Assembly (NCBI RefSeq): GCF_027887165.1
Contig: NC_077228.1
Location: 179,805,697 to 179,869,696 of the forward strand
Length of the DNA: 64,000 bases
Source: Monodelphis domestica
Lineage: Eukaryota > Chordata > Mammalia > Didelphimorphia > Didelphidae
Direction of reading: 5' to 3'
This document shows positions 51,470 through 62,840 of this stretch, one piece after another. Both the position numbers and the translations under genes were made by a program. The stretch's first letter is position 1, and each line of letters opens with the position of its first letter. The notes beneath the pieces are model-generated. The model was not told the DNA's origin, did not search any database, and worked only from the letters and a program-made list of their open reading frames with translations.

Positions 51470-53040
51470 GCCTGGAATGAGGTTTAAGAAATTCAAAAAT
51501 AACACCCCCCCATCTAAACTAAACACTTCACATGCCTAAACCTGGGTTACCAAATAAGATTGAAAGACTCTTCAATGTAAACTAACTCCCTAATTAGGTC
51601 TTAAGTCTTTGAGCATCTATAATGGAAACATACTCAAGGTCCCCAAAAGAGGACACTTTAAATTGCTTAGGTCATAGCCTCTCTACATAGTTCTTTAAAA
51701 CAATCCTATAAAATCCGGATTAGCATCCCTTTTTACCAGAGGCAGAAACTAGGTTTCTTAGAGACTGAGTGACACCCAATCAATATAGGAAAAAATATTT
51801 AGATTTAGACCTAGATCTTCTGATACTCTACTCCAAGGAAAAAAAAACCTTTCCTTCCAAGTCTTCAAACTTTTAAGAGCTGGGAAAGAGGGAGGATGCA
51901 TTTTGAGTTCTGGAAGGGCTGCCTGGGCGCTCTCCAGAGAGCTAGGCCTGTGAACACACTCAGAAGGCTGCTTCTCTACCTCTCTGGAGAGTTCTAGGAA
52001 CCTTACTCAGCTGAGGTCCAGGCAAGGCTGCTGTTACCGACTGAACCTCTCCAAATCTGTGGCAAAGGGTTAGGAGCAGAGAAAGCCAATGTAAACAGTC
52101 AGCCAGTGGGAAAACACAGGTTGCCAACTTTCAACAGCCTTCCCAGGCTCTCTAATCACCCAGGGAAAATGAGACACAAAAAGCTGACATCTCCCAAAAG
52201 GATAAAAAGGGAGAAAACCCCAAAGCCATAACTATAACTGTCAACCCCTCTCCAGAAAGGCTAGTCCTCTTTATCTGGTTAAACTCTATCTGGCTACAGC
52301 TGACAATACCTGATGTGGTGCTGCTGTGAAAAAGATGGCCTGGGCTTTGGGGAATGGAGCTACTAGGTCAAAGAGGCAATCCCATAGATCTATCTGTTAA
52401 AGGCTGTTGTTTTTACATCATGGCACATAAATGGAAACAAAGGAGAAAATGACCTATAAATTTCCCTCACGTCTATATTAACTTTTAAAAAGAAACTGTA
52501 ATTATGAAGACCACATCAGCCCCTGAGAAATGAGGAATTCCGTTACTTTCATAGCATTGGGAAAATGGAATTCTGATTATATTGTCAAATGCTGGCTGGT
52601 TTTGCTCAACTCTTTTTCTTCTTCATTACAAGGGAAGGCTCCCTGAGTAGAGGCATATTTACAAATGGCTGACATAAAAATAAAAGGTGTCAATAAAACT
52701 TAAACAATTCATTGAAGCAACCTCATAATGGACTGTGGGAAAGAGAGGGGAAATGATCATCTAACTGATTCACCTAGGAAGAATGCTTATCAAATTTTCA
52801 TGAATCATACTTCAGTTGACAAAGAAGGTCCCCAAGCTAATCAATCAACTCTTATGTAAAAGCTAGAGTCCCAAATGCTATTTATAGTCTAAAAGGAATT
52901 GTTTACCTGGGAGAGTACTGCAAACCAATCAAAGGGTTCCTGCTTTTCCCTGGAGGCTAATGGTCTCAAAAGGTGAGATAAATTCCAAATCTAAAAGATA
53001 GATGAGGAACTAGACACTAGTCTGAACTTCAAAAAGTCAT
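51470..53040. other. Repeat-poor intron block
   Basis: About 1.5 kb with only a weak MIR-like trace near 51700-51830. No exon recognised. Confidence 0.45.
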
Positions 53041-53294
53041 CTTCCACCCCTTTAAAGTCTCAATCTCCCTATCTGTAAAATGCCTTCATTTGGTAGAATC
53101 AGATAATCTCTAAGGCACTTCATCAACTCCAATAATCTCTGAATCTAAAAACAAGATGGTACCCAAGGTCTCTTCCAGTTTTTTTTTTTTTCCTGATTCT
53201 AAGGCTGAGGGAATATTGTGTGGAAAATTATGAAGCTAACATTTTTTTTAACCCATATCTTCTTCTGGGGATGTTTCTTATTAAAAAGTCCCAG

Positions 53295-53462
53295 GAGTAG
53301 CACAGGTGGCACAGTGTATAGCGTGGCAGGTCTGGTTCAAATCTTACCTCAGACACTTTCTAGCTATGTGACTCTGGGCAAGTCATTTAACCCACATTGC
53401 CTAGTCCTTATCGCTCTTCTGCAGTACACAGTATAGAATGAATCCAGAAGTCAAGGGTTTAG
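53295..53462 (+). mobile_element. Type A SINE, diverged
   Basis: GTAGCACAGGTGGCACAGTG, TCTGGGCAAGTCATTTAACC and AGTATAGAATGAATCCAGAA. Confidence 0.8.
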
Positions 53463-53479
53463 TTAACTATAGAGAGTAA

Positions 53480-53725
53480 AATTTTGAAAAAAATAATCAC
53501 ACCTCTGGACCAAATAATTTCATTTGGATGGGAATATACTTTTGAAAGTTCTGTTGTGTCACACAGAAGAACTATGTGACAAATTTCCTAATTTGCACTC
53601 ACAAAAAATTGCAACAACCTGAATGTCCAGCAATAGGCAAATGGTGAAATTAATGATGGCCTATATTAATGGAATGCTATAAGGCAATGAAAAACAAATG
53701 AGGTAGACAAAGAAATCTGGAGAAA
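53480..53725 (+). mobile_element. Old L1 ORF2 end fragment
   Basis: ACAACCTGAATGTCCAGCAA and ATGGAATGCTATAAGGCAAT resemble the last ORF2 codons of ancient therian L1. Highly decayed. Confidence 0.55.
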
Positions 53726-54144
53726 GCCAGTCTTCAAATATCCCTTCTTACTAGCTGTGTGATACTGGGCAAACTACCTAGCCTTCCAAGGCCCTGATTT
53801 CCTAATCTATTAAAAGAGGGGGAGGGGCTTTCTCAAAAGGGGAAGGCAAAAGAATGAGGGGTAGGGTGAGAAGATGGATCTTCATTTGAAAAGAAGTTTT
53901 TTTTAAATAAAGAGGTCTCCCTCTACCAGCAGTTTAGATATGAGAATTGCTTCTCATATCTAAATAAGAGTCACAGAGGAAGCTAGATCTGGCTATGGGG
54001 CAGGTTCTCTATCCAGTGAGGCAAAGACAAAAATGTCCCTTGCCTCAGATGAAGGGAGAAAGAATCAGTATCAGTCTGATGAGGCCTCTAATATTCCTCA
54101 GAATATTTTTAAATCCAGGAAATAATTATATTGAAATACAGTTA

Positions 54145-54340
54145 GGAAGTGGGGTGGCTCAGGGGATTGAGAGTCAGGTTCGGAATCACGAAGTCCTGGA
54201 TTCAAATATGATTTCAGATACTTCCTAGCCCTGTGATCCTGAGCCAAGACACTTAACCCCCATTGCCTAGCCCTTGCACTCTCTTCTGCCTTGGAACTGA
54301 TACTTGTATTGATTCTAAGACAAAAGGTAAAGGTTTTTTT
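54145..54340 (+). mobile_element. Type A SINE
   Basis: GGGGTGGCTCAGGGGATTGA, GGATTCAAATATGATTTCAG and GATTCTAAGACAAAAGGTAA. Confidence 0.88.
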
Positions 54341-54344
54341 AAAA

Positions 54345-54500
54345 AATTAAATCATCTATGAATAATATGGAAATAGGTATCAAATGATAACAGTTGTATA
54401 ACCCAGTGGAATTGCTTGTTGGCTCTGGAAAGGAGGAGGGAAGAGAGGAAGGAAAGAAAATGAATCATGTAAACACAGAAAAAAATATTTTTAAATAATA
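54345..54500 (+). mobile_element. L1 3' end, plus strand
   Basis: GAATAATATGGAAATAGGTA, GGAATTGCTTGTTGGCTCTG and TGAATCATGTAAACACAG, as at 32215-32335. Confidence 0.75.
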
Positions 54501-54951
54501 AAAATTTAAAGTGAAATAATATGAAAATTAAATCTATTGGGGGAAATGAGGAATTATTATAATATGTTATATTATTATAATATTTTAAAAGGTAAATGAA
54601 AAGGATTAATATAGTTGATGTTTTAGGAGTTCCTGTCTGAGTTCAAATATGCCAGTGGAATCACTTTTTTTTTTCATTTTAATTTTTAAAAACCTTGCCC
54701 TTCTGTCTTTAAGACTTGTTACTAAGATAAATAAGAGTTATAAAAAAGAAATATAGCTATCAACATACAAGGTGCCTGATCTTCATATATCCTTTGATTA
54801 TGAATAACTGGTTTGTTTTCTTAAGAAAAGACTTTCTAGCATTATGGGAAGATAAAGTATGTCAGACCACAGACTAAGAACACCTGGCTTAAAGTGGCTA
54901 AAATTATTGAAATTTTATGCATTAAAATTAATTCAAAAGTTACCTAAGGGG

Positions 54952-55150
54952 GCAGCTGGGTGGCTCAATGAATTGAGAGCCAAGCCTAGAGATGGGAGGT
55001 CCTAGGTTCAAATCTAGCTTCAGACACTTCCCAGCTGTGTGACCCTGGGCAAGTCACTTAACCCCCATTGCCTAGCCCTTACCACTCTTCTGCCTTGGAG
55101 TCAATACACAGTATTGATTCTAAGACAGAAGGTAAGGTTTTAAAAAAAGT
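54952..55150 (+). mobile_element. Type A SINE, full length and well preserved
   Basis: GGGGCAGCTGGGTGGCTCAA, AGGTTCAAATCTAGCTTCAG and GATTCTAAGACAGAAGGTAA with an intact core; probably one of the youngest copies here. Confidence 0.93.
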
Positions 55151-55960
55151 TACCTAAGTAAATTTATTTGGTTATGCTGATTTTTCTTCTATTAATAAGA
55201 TATTCACTGAAGAATCATATGAAAACTTGGGAACTGAAAAGCCTATTGAAATGAAGGTGCCTTCAGCACAACAGGCCAGCGGTCTTTCTAAAGAGAGCTC
55301 AGAAAAAGGAGCCCTTCAGAGCTAAGTTAAGAATTTGAGTCTTAATGTGAGCACTGTTAGGGAGAACCCTTCAAATGCTTTCAAAAAATGCATCTTAAGA
55401 TCATTCAACTCTTCATTCCAGGTTTTCCAAGCAACTTTCTGGTCTTAATTCAATTTATCAAGCCTGCTTCCTGCTGGGAAGAGAATGAACTGACTGGCTG
55501 ACACCCATATCCATTCTGCTCAGGCCCTCAGTGTTGCATTCTATTAAAGGAATAAATTGGTACCCAGGTTCATAATGGTCATGGGTTTTGTCAGGGTGAG
55601 TCAACTTCCCTAGGGTTGATGACCCCTCAGGAAACTGACTAGACTTGCTTCTTAGAGGAGCCACCAATTAAACCCAACCATGGACCTTGAGATCCTGCCT
55701 CAGCACCTGACAAATTCTCAGAGATAAGAGGCTGTATACAGGGTTCAAATCCTGCTTCAGGCACTATCTCTAGAACTCTAGGCTTATCTGTAAAAGGATA
55801 ATACTACCTGCATTGTATCCTGCTTTCCCAGGATTGTGACAAAACTCAAGGGGGAACAGAAAAGCAAGGTGAGACTTGAAAAAAAATGTAAACAAAAAAG
55901 AACAAACACCAGTCTGGGAAACTGGTGAGAAAGGAAAATATAAACATTAAGAAAAGGCTT
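55151..55960. other. Intron block, nothing recognised
   Basis: Mixed sequence without clear repeat or coding signature; a weak MIR-like trace near 55735-55800. Confidence 0.4.
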
Positions 55961-55962
55961 TG

Positions 55963-56165
55963 GGAGCAACTAGGAGGGTCAATAGATTGAGAGCCAGGTC
56001 CAGAGATGGGTAGTCCTGGATTCAAATCTGGCCTCAGAGACACTTCCCAGCTGTGTGACCGAGGACAAGTCACTTAACCACCATTATCTAGCCCTGACTG
56101 CTCTTCTGTCTTGAAACCAATACATCATATTGCTTCTAGAACAGAAGGCAGGGTTTGTTTGTTTG
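55963..56165 (+). mobile_element. Type A SINE
   Basis: GGGAGCAACTAGGAGGGTCA, CTGGATTCAAATCTGGCCTC, TGTGTGACCGAGGACAAGTC and a (TTTG) end. Confidence 0.87.
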
Positions 56166-56214
56166 TTTTTTTTAGGAAAAGAAGGGGGAAAAAATAAAGG
56201 AAAAGAAGGAATAA

Positions 56215-57380
56215 TGCACTGGAGGAATTCCATGGGAACTGAATGACATCTAGGAATTGATGCAGAGTGAAAGGAGCAGAACCAGGAGAATATTGTACAC
56301 AGAGTCTGATACACTATAGTACAATCAAATGTAATAGACTTCTCTACTAGAAGCAAATCCAGAACTATTTGGAGGAAAAGAACACTATCCACATCCAGAG
56401 GAAGAACTGTGGGAGTAGAAACACAGAAGAAAAACAACTGCTTGATCACATGGGTCGATGGGAATATGATTGGGGATGTAGACTCCAAATCAGCGGTTCA
56501 ACCCCAGTGGGGGTCAAAGGACCAAAACACAGGGGTCATCTAAAGCCATCGGAAAATACATATTTCTGGTAGCTTTAGCCGCTGAGAAATAGCACTACTT
56601 TACAGCAAGATCTCGGAAAGAATGGGGACCCTGCTGCCTGCACATTGTACTAATATTAGTTACCTATCAGCAGCCCTCCCCCTATGAGGGGTGATGAATT
56701 TACCCTGTTGCCTAGAGACCAGACTCAAACAGAGACCCAGAGAGAGTACCTGGGCGCTGGCTCTGGAGGAGTTAAGAACGAGTCCTGGAGCGGATAATGG
56801 AGCCGAGTAACCCCAGCAAACTGAAGCCTCAGCTCAAGCTGGAGAGAGACAACAGGAAGAAGAAGACAGCATCTTCGGACCCCCTCCCCAGTCCCCTGGT
56901 AGGACTTACCTCCCACCCCAGCACTCAGGCTGCCTCCTGCTGGATTAATATTTCTCAACATATAATTAAATATTGTTTTTGTGATTAATCATTGTTTAAA
57001 TTATGTTTGATTTGTAGCAATGAGAATACATAATGCATATCAGGTATTTACATTCCAAATCATAACTGTAGCAAAATTACAGTTTTGAAGTAGCCACCAA
57101 AATAATTTTTTGGTTTGGGGTCACCACAACATGAGGAACTGTATTGCGGGGTCACAGCATTAGAAAGGTTGAGAACCACTGCTCTAAATGATCATCCTAG
57201 TGCAAATATCAATGGTTTGGAAATGGTTCTTGATCAATGACACACATGGAATTGTGCATGGGCTAGGGGAGGGGAGTGGGAGGAGGGGAGGAAAAGAACA
57301 AAATTTTTTCCTTGTAACCAAGGAAAAAATATTCTAAATTGACTAAATAAAATTTTCAAAAAATAAGTAAAAAGAAAAAA
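56215..57380 (+). mobile_element. L1 3' end split by a SPIN-type DNA transposon
   Basis: Left piece 56215-56490: ATTGATGCAGAGTGAAAGGA and CACTATCCACATCCAGAGGA. Right piece 57182-57380: GATCAATGACACACATGGAA, TTCCTTGTAACCAAGGAAAA and TAAATTGACTAAATAAAATT. Together they read as one L1 end. Confidence 0.85.
56491..57181. mobile_element. SPIN-type hAT DNA transposon, 691 bp, non-autonomous
   Basis: The ends are inverted: CAGCGGTTCAACC at the left (short of TC relative to the usual CAGCGGTTCTCAACC) and GGTTGAGAACCACTG at the right. An 8-base target duplication flanks it: CTCCAAAT (56483-56490) and CTCTAAAT (57182-57189), both fitting nTnnnnAn. Sub-terminal words GACCAAAACACAGGGGTCAT, GCCATCGGAAAATACATATT, and GGGGTCACCACAACATGAGG match my memory of SPIN (Space Invaders) elements, known for horizontal transfer among tetrapods. 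No full transposase frame is present. Confidence 0.85.
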
Positions 57381-57609
57381 AAGATTCAATATTGGGCACT
57401 ACCCAAAGCATATAAAGTTAGTGATCACAGATCTTCAGCAATCAGTCCCAGTCCAAGCAGTCTAGGGGAGATGCCAAGGAGGAAAGAACAAAGAGCTGGG
57501 AGATCAGAAAAGCATCTGAACTGCAATAAAGATGAGACAATTGAAGTTAAGTGACTTACCCAGGGTCACACAGAAGGGGTGTCATGGATGGTTGAACCAT
57601 AAGAGCACA

Positions 57610-57930
57610 TGAAAAGAGTTAATGTTTAAATAAGACTGGAAAGTGGGTGGGAGCTTGGGTGTTGAAGGACTTTAAATGAGGAGGAAGAAATTTGATCCTA
57701 GAGATATTAGGGAGCAGACCTGAGCTTTGGGAGTAATGCTTTGGAAGGTGAATATGAAGGATGGAGTGGTGATGGGAGAAAACTTAAGGAAGTTATTAAT
57801 ATTCCAATTAGGGAGTTATTGCAGTGGTCCAGACAGGACTAAACTAGGATGGCGGCTGAGTACGGTAATTGACTGGATAAGTGAAGTGAGAAGTTGGATG
57901 ACTCTAAGATTGCAGAACTTTAGTAACTAG
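57610..57930 (+). repeat. Ancient dispersed repeat (TATTGCAGTGGTCCAGACAG type)
   Basis: TTTGATCCTAGAGATATTAG, GAGTAATGCTTTGGAAGGTG, TATTGCAGTGGTCCAGACAG and GACTCTAAGATTGCAGAACT are in a fixed order also seen in part at 59150-59440. Family not assigned. Confidence 0.5.
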
Positions 57931-58796
57931 GTCAAGTCTATGCCTGGTGTTTACAGGAATCCCAGCCAATAAGGCTCCAGATTAACAAACATTTATCAAA
58001 TGATGCCAGGTGCTCCCCAGAGCCATAAAATAAAGTTACTACCCTCAGGGGGAATCTAGTTGGGAAAGAAGACTAATAATACAAGGGAAACAAAAGATAA
58101 CCCAGGACAGGCTATTATTACATCCTAAATTGTGCATCAGAGTTTATAAATTTAAGTATTAGATGGGTTTGGAGGAGAAGGACTTTCCTGAAATTGTCAG
58201 AAAGGATTAATGGTAGATATGAGAATGGAGCAGGACATTGAAGGTCAGTTTTAAGACTCTTCAAGTAGGCATTTTGGGGGTGGAGACAGACAAATAACTC
58301 CTTTCACCAAAGCAGATTGAAATCCTTAGTAGATAAAATTCTGAGGAATCGCCTGAAGCTTAGTGAGAAAAATGAAGTTATTTACTTAAGGTCCACAGGT
58401 AGCAAGTATCAATGTAGGACTGAAACCTCCATCTCCTTAGTCAAAGTCCAACAGTCTCTTGACAATGTCAGAGAAATAGTGATAGCTTATAGGACAAATT
58501 TGGGTATTAAGAACTTGCCTTAAGAACACCATAACTCATTAAGGGCTTCTTATGGCTTCTCACCTCCTAGAAACACTCTGACATCACACAATTAATCACA
58601 GTAACATATGATGGCATACTGTTTTCAAAGCGTTTTCCCATTATCAGGCCATTGAATTAAATGCTAACAATTCTGTATCATTTGATCCTCAAAAATCTAG
58701 AGCTACAAAGACAAAAGGTAAAAGTCCCTCCCCTCAAGGAGCTTACACTCTTATCACAGAAGATAAACTATATATCTATATATAAAAGATATACAA

Positions 58797-59010
58797 AGGG
58801 AGCAGCTAGGTGGCTTAGTGGATCCTTAGTGGAGTGCCAGGCCTGTTGTTGGGAAGGACTTGGGTTCAAACTTGGGCCTCAGATACTTCCTAGCTGTGTG
58901 ACCCTGGGCAAGTCACTTAACCCCATTGCCTAGCCCTTACCACTCTCTTGCCCTAGAACCAACACACAGTATTGATTCTAAGATGGAAGGTGAGGGGTTT
59001 AAAAAAAAAA
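58797..59010 (+). mobile_element. Type A SINE
   Basis: GGGAGCAGCTAGGTGGCTTA, GGGTTCAAACTTGGGCCTCA, core and GATTCTAAGATGGAAGGTGA; a small internal duplication GTGGATCCTTAGTGGA is present. Confidence 0.9.
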
Positions 59011-59149
59011 AAGTGATATTAAGACAGAAGGTAAGAGTAGAAATACAGTAATTTGAGAGGGGAAGATGGTAAGTGAGGGAGTGGTACAAATCACCAAAGA
59101 CCTCATTTATAAGATTCCATTTGAGCTGAGCTTTGAAGCCTAGGGATGA

Positions 59150-59440
59150 TTCCAATGGAGAGAGAGTACATTTCAGGCAAGAAGAGCTAGCAGTGCAAAA
59201 GGCATAGGGACAGAGATTGGAAAGATGGAAAGAAAGGTGCTAAGCTGGTGCAAGGAAGGGGGAAAGAAGGGGATAATGTTTAATAAGGCTGGAAAGGATG
59301 TGAATAATGAAGGATTTTAAATGCCAACCAAGAATCTTGTATATTTGATCCTAGAGGCAACAGGCTGTTTGCTGAGCAAGGGAATAACATGATCAGAACT
59401 ATAATTGAGGAACATTGTTTTGGTAGCTGTGTAGAGATAG
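59150..59440 (+). repeat. Ancient dispersed repeat, second copy in intron
   Basis: CATTTCAGGCAAGAAGAGCT, GAAGGATTTTAAATGCCAAC, TTTGATCCTAGAGGCAACAG and GGGAATAACATGATCAGAAC. Confidence 0.5.
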
Positions 59441-59559
59441 AATGTAAGGTAACAATGCTACCTGGTAGGCAGGATCCCATTTTACAGAGGAGGAAGTAGA
59501 AGTGGAAAGGTGAACTGACTTCCCCAAAGTATTAGAGCAGGAGCCCAGAGCTTTTCTTC

Positions 59560-60600
59560 ATTAATCATCTCCTGCCTCTCTCTGTGCATGGTGAGACTCT
59601 GCCTCCCCGGCAGGGAGAAGTATCTGTCCTGCTCACACCTGATAATATAACCTGTCGTCTCCTCACAGGCCTCTGTGCCCACTAGTTTTGCTTTACTCTC
59701 CTCTCATTGATGGTTTATGAAAGCAAAGCCTCCTTGCAGCAATGGGGGCAGAAGCAAGGTGTTAGAAAGCCGAGCTCCTTGCTAGAGTTCTGACACGACG
59801 GGGGCTCGGCCAGCTGGCCTCCTCTAGAGGACTTTCCACACGAATCCTGGCACTTTCCGGCCTGAAGGGCGAAGGCGGCCAGCAGCAGGGATTGTCTGCA
59901 GCTGGCAAAATGATTCTTTGATTAGACCTAGAGAAGAACTCAATTAGCATTATGGAAACATGGAGCAGATTTCCAGAGGGGAGAGGTCAGCTCCAAGCCT
60001 TTTGCTATGGGTCGAAAAGGAAGTGCTACTCAGATCTATTTTTAATCAGAATCCTCAGCTGGGGCTCCAGAGGAGATCATTCCAAGACAAACACTTAATA
60101 GTACATTTCTTTACACTTTTGTGCTTTGTTTTAAATGAAGTCAGCTCTTTGGACTTGACAAATAACTCTTGCTCATTCTGCCTAGAAACTCTGTCTGTGT
60201 GTTGGGGAGATGATGGGGGACCACCTTGTAGGTGAAGCTGTCAGAAAGCAAGGTCTTAAGGAATATCAATAATAATAAAATTAAGATAATAAATACATAA
60301 ATGAAAATTAAAAATAATAAAAAGCTCAAGCTGTACTTGCCTTCTACCCAAAGCTGCTCTGGAGCAGACAGTATGATGGAGGAGAGAAACCAGCTTATAT
60401 CTTTTGAGAGAATTTGAGGTCCAGAAATGAGTGCGCCACACATAGAAAAAAGAACAGAGCCTATCAGCCTCACACTGTACAGTATATTGCCCACTTTTAC
60501 TTCCTGCTTACAGCCGTGTTGCTGGTATATACGTGTGTACATATATGTCAGTCAGATAAATAAAAACCAGTCTGCCCAGTCAGTTACCTAATAACCTAAG
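59560..60600. other. Repeat-poor intron block with possible conserved element
   Basis: No SINE or LINE recognised over about 1 kb. 59760-60080 has mixed CpG-containing and homeobox-like AT words (CAATTAGCATTATGG, TTTTTAATCAGAATCC). Regulatory function is a guess. Confidence 0.35.
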
Positions 60601-60660
60601 GGTGAGGTCTGATAACTGGGGGGATTTTCACAGTGGGGTGTTTGTGTGTGGTAGGTGTAT

Positions 60661-60661
60661 G

Positions 60662-60694
<33 letters not shown>
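60661..60694 (+). repeat. (GACA)n microsatellite
   Basis: About eight tandem GACA units. Confidence 0.92.
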
Positions 60695-61494
60695 CGGTGG
60701 GGGGGGAGAAGAAGACAGAGAAAAAGAGACACATTTCCACTCATTTGTAGGGTCAGATTTGAGAACATTTTGTTTCTTCTACTTACACCAAAGCACTACT
60801 AATGTCCTAGCTGGGTCCAGCCCAGGGAAGGAACATCACTAAAAACATTCCTAGAGCTAGAGCCTGGCTCTGACAGATCCCACAGAGACAGGGCCTGGCT
60901 CTGAAGGCCACCCCACATTCCCCCAGCCCACACACTGAACACAGCCCTTCCTTGTATCTCCTAACACTTATGAACCTTCAGCCTCCAGTTTCCACCCGAA
61001 ATGTAAAGCCTGAGCATATGCTATATTGTTTCCTAGCCAAATCAAATTCCAAACTTGGATAAAGGGCCAGAATCTGCCAACCATTCCCCTCAACCACAAC
61101 CCAGGGCCCTGCCATGTCCTACCCAGGACAGAAGTGAGCCAGAAAGCCCCTACCATTGAACAGTTTTCTCAATTTCTCCAGCCTCTACTCTTCCCTTCCT
61201 ACTCTAGTCTTGGAGGCAGTCACACAAGGAAAGCTAAGGCCAAAACACACCCCAGTTGAGGAGTGGCTGCCTAAAGGGATGAAAAAGGAGACAAAGCATT
61301 TGGGACAACTTAACACTGGCATGAAACAGGCAAGAGATGCAGTGAAAAATCAACGGTTGATGTTGGGTTCTTACAGCCGGCTGCGGATCTAGATCCTTCT
61401 CTTACTAGGGAAGAAAGGAAGAAGGACCTAAATTGCCAGGCACACAATGCTACATATTTTACAATATTTTACAAATATCTCATTTAAACCACTC

Positions 61495-61760
61495 TGAGAG
61501 TAAAGTAGGTACTTTTATTATTAGCTGCATTTTGCAGTTGTATAAGCCAAGGCAAACAGAGGTTAGTCGACTTGCCCAGGATCATACAACTAGTATCTGA
61601 GGCTAGATTTGAATTTGGATCTCATTTGATCCTCCCAACACCACTATGAATTAGATTCTATTACTGGTGAGAAAGCCGATGCCCTGAAGTTAAGTGATCC
61701 AGCCCGGGTCACACTTTTGAGGGAATATCTGAGGTGGGACTTGAACACAGATGTGGGAGA
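61495..61760 (-). mobile_element. Two MIR-like SINE fragments
   Basis: TGCAGTTGTATAAGCCAAGG, TGCCCAGGATCATACAACTA; then GGTGAGAAAGCCGATGCCCT, CCGGGTCACACTTTTGAGGG and GGGACTTGAACACAGATGTG. 60830-61490 before it is unrecognised. Confidence 0.65.
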
Positions 61761-61771
61761 ATCTTACTCAC

Positions 61772-61960
61772 TGCCATCAGGGGGTCTTAACCTTTTGTGT
61801 GTGTATCTTCCATTCCCAGGTCAGTCTGGAGGGAAAGCCTATGGAGTCCTCCTCAGGAGGTCTTTAAAAGGTTTTAAAATAAGTCAATTAGATTGAAATG
61901 GAATTATGGAGGTTTTATTTTTGTATTTTTTTTAAAACAAGTTTACAGATGCCATGATAA
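61772..61960. mobile_element. hAT-type DNA transposon fragment
   Basis: GGGGGTCTTAACCTTTTGTG, AAGCCTATGGAGTCCTCCTC and AATTAGATTGAAATGGAATT resemble an abundant therian hAT whose ends read GGGTTCTTAACCT. Confidence 0.5.
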
Positions 61961-62301
61961 GAAGTCCAGGGACTACCCCAAGGCTGCCTCTCCAGTTAAA
62001 GGTTGGGAGAAGACAGGAGCCCCCTCTTCTCTTCCTCTACTGTACAGACATAAGGGCCTTTGCTCCACCCCACTCCACTCCACTCCATCTCCTGCTCTGG
62101 CCCTCAGAGTCCTACTTCTCCAGGTGTCAGGGCAGAAGGGAGTTAATAAGTAAACAGTCTGCAGAGGCATACACTCCTCCCCACCCCAAGCTCATCCCTA
62201 GGCTCAGGACAGAATTTGAATTGGAAATAAGAGGCCCTGGCTTCCACAACAGGTCTTTATTATCCACAGTTCAGGTGGAGTTCACTGGAAGAAGACCAGG
62301 A

Positions 62302-62331
62302 GGGGAAGGGAGGGGAGGGGAGGGGAGGGGG
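62302..62331 (+). repeat. (GGGGA)n run with G-quadruplex potential
   Basis: Five to six G4 runs spaced by single A, ending in GGGGG. Confidence 0.75.
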
Positions 62332-62649
62332 TTTACCTGCCCGATTTCAATAGCAAGTCAGACAGGCCTGCCTGGTGCCTGGAGTCCATTCTCGGCGATA
62401 AGCCTGGGCTAGGTTCCACAGCAGGCCAATAATAGCTCAAGCAATAAAGTCAAGGCCTTCAAACTGTTTTCCTCATTATCAAATCCAGGCTATGTCAACA
62501 CGAGTCTTTGGGAGTTACTGACCGTTATCGACAGAATTGGACCAGCTTACAGGAGGTTAGCTGGTGGACTATGAATTCGCTTCCAAAGGATGGGAGGAGA
62601 ACGTCTGCCTAGACTTTCCCCCAGTAACCTACTTACAATTCTTCCAGAG

Positions 62650-62740
62650 CAGGAGTTCTTAACCTGGGGGCTATAAACTCCTGAAGGGGCCCTAGATACA
62701 TTAAGGGGTCTGGTGAACTTCGGAAGAAAAACTTCTCTCA
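62650..62740 (+). mobile_element. hAT-type DNA transposon end
   Basis: CAGGAGTTCTTAACCTGGGG opens the fragment, followed by GGGGCCCTAGATACATTAAG and GGGGTCTGGTGAACTTC. Confidence 0.55.
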
Positions 62741-62746
62741 AAGAAA

Positions 62747-62840
62747 CTTAGCTGTGTGACCCTGGGCAAGTCACTTAACCCCTAGCTATTGCCCTTCTGT
62801 TTTACTAAGATAGAAAAGGGTTTGTTTTTTTTTTTAAGAC
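62747..62840 (+). mobile_element. Type A SINE, 5' truncated
   Basis: TTAGCTGTGTGACCCTGGGC, TTTACTAAGATAGAAAAGGG and a T-rich end. Confidence 0.8.

Noticed and set aside
60166-60542. Hydrophobic minus-strand frame as a small membrane protein
   Set aside because: The hydrophobic stretch comes from AT-rich sequence; no further support.
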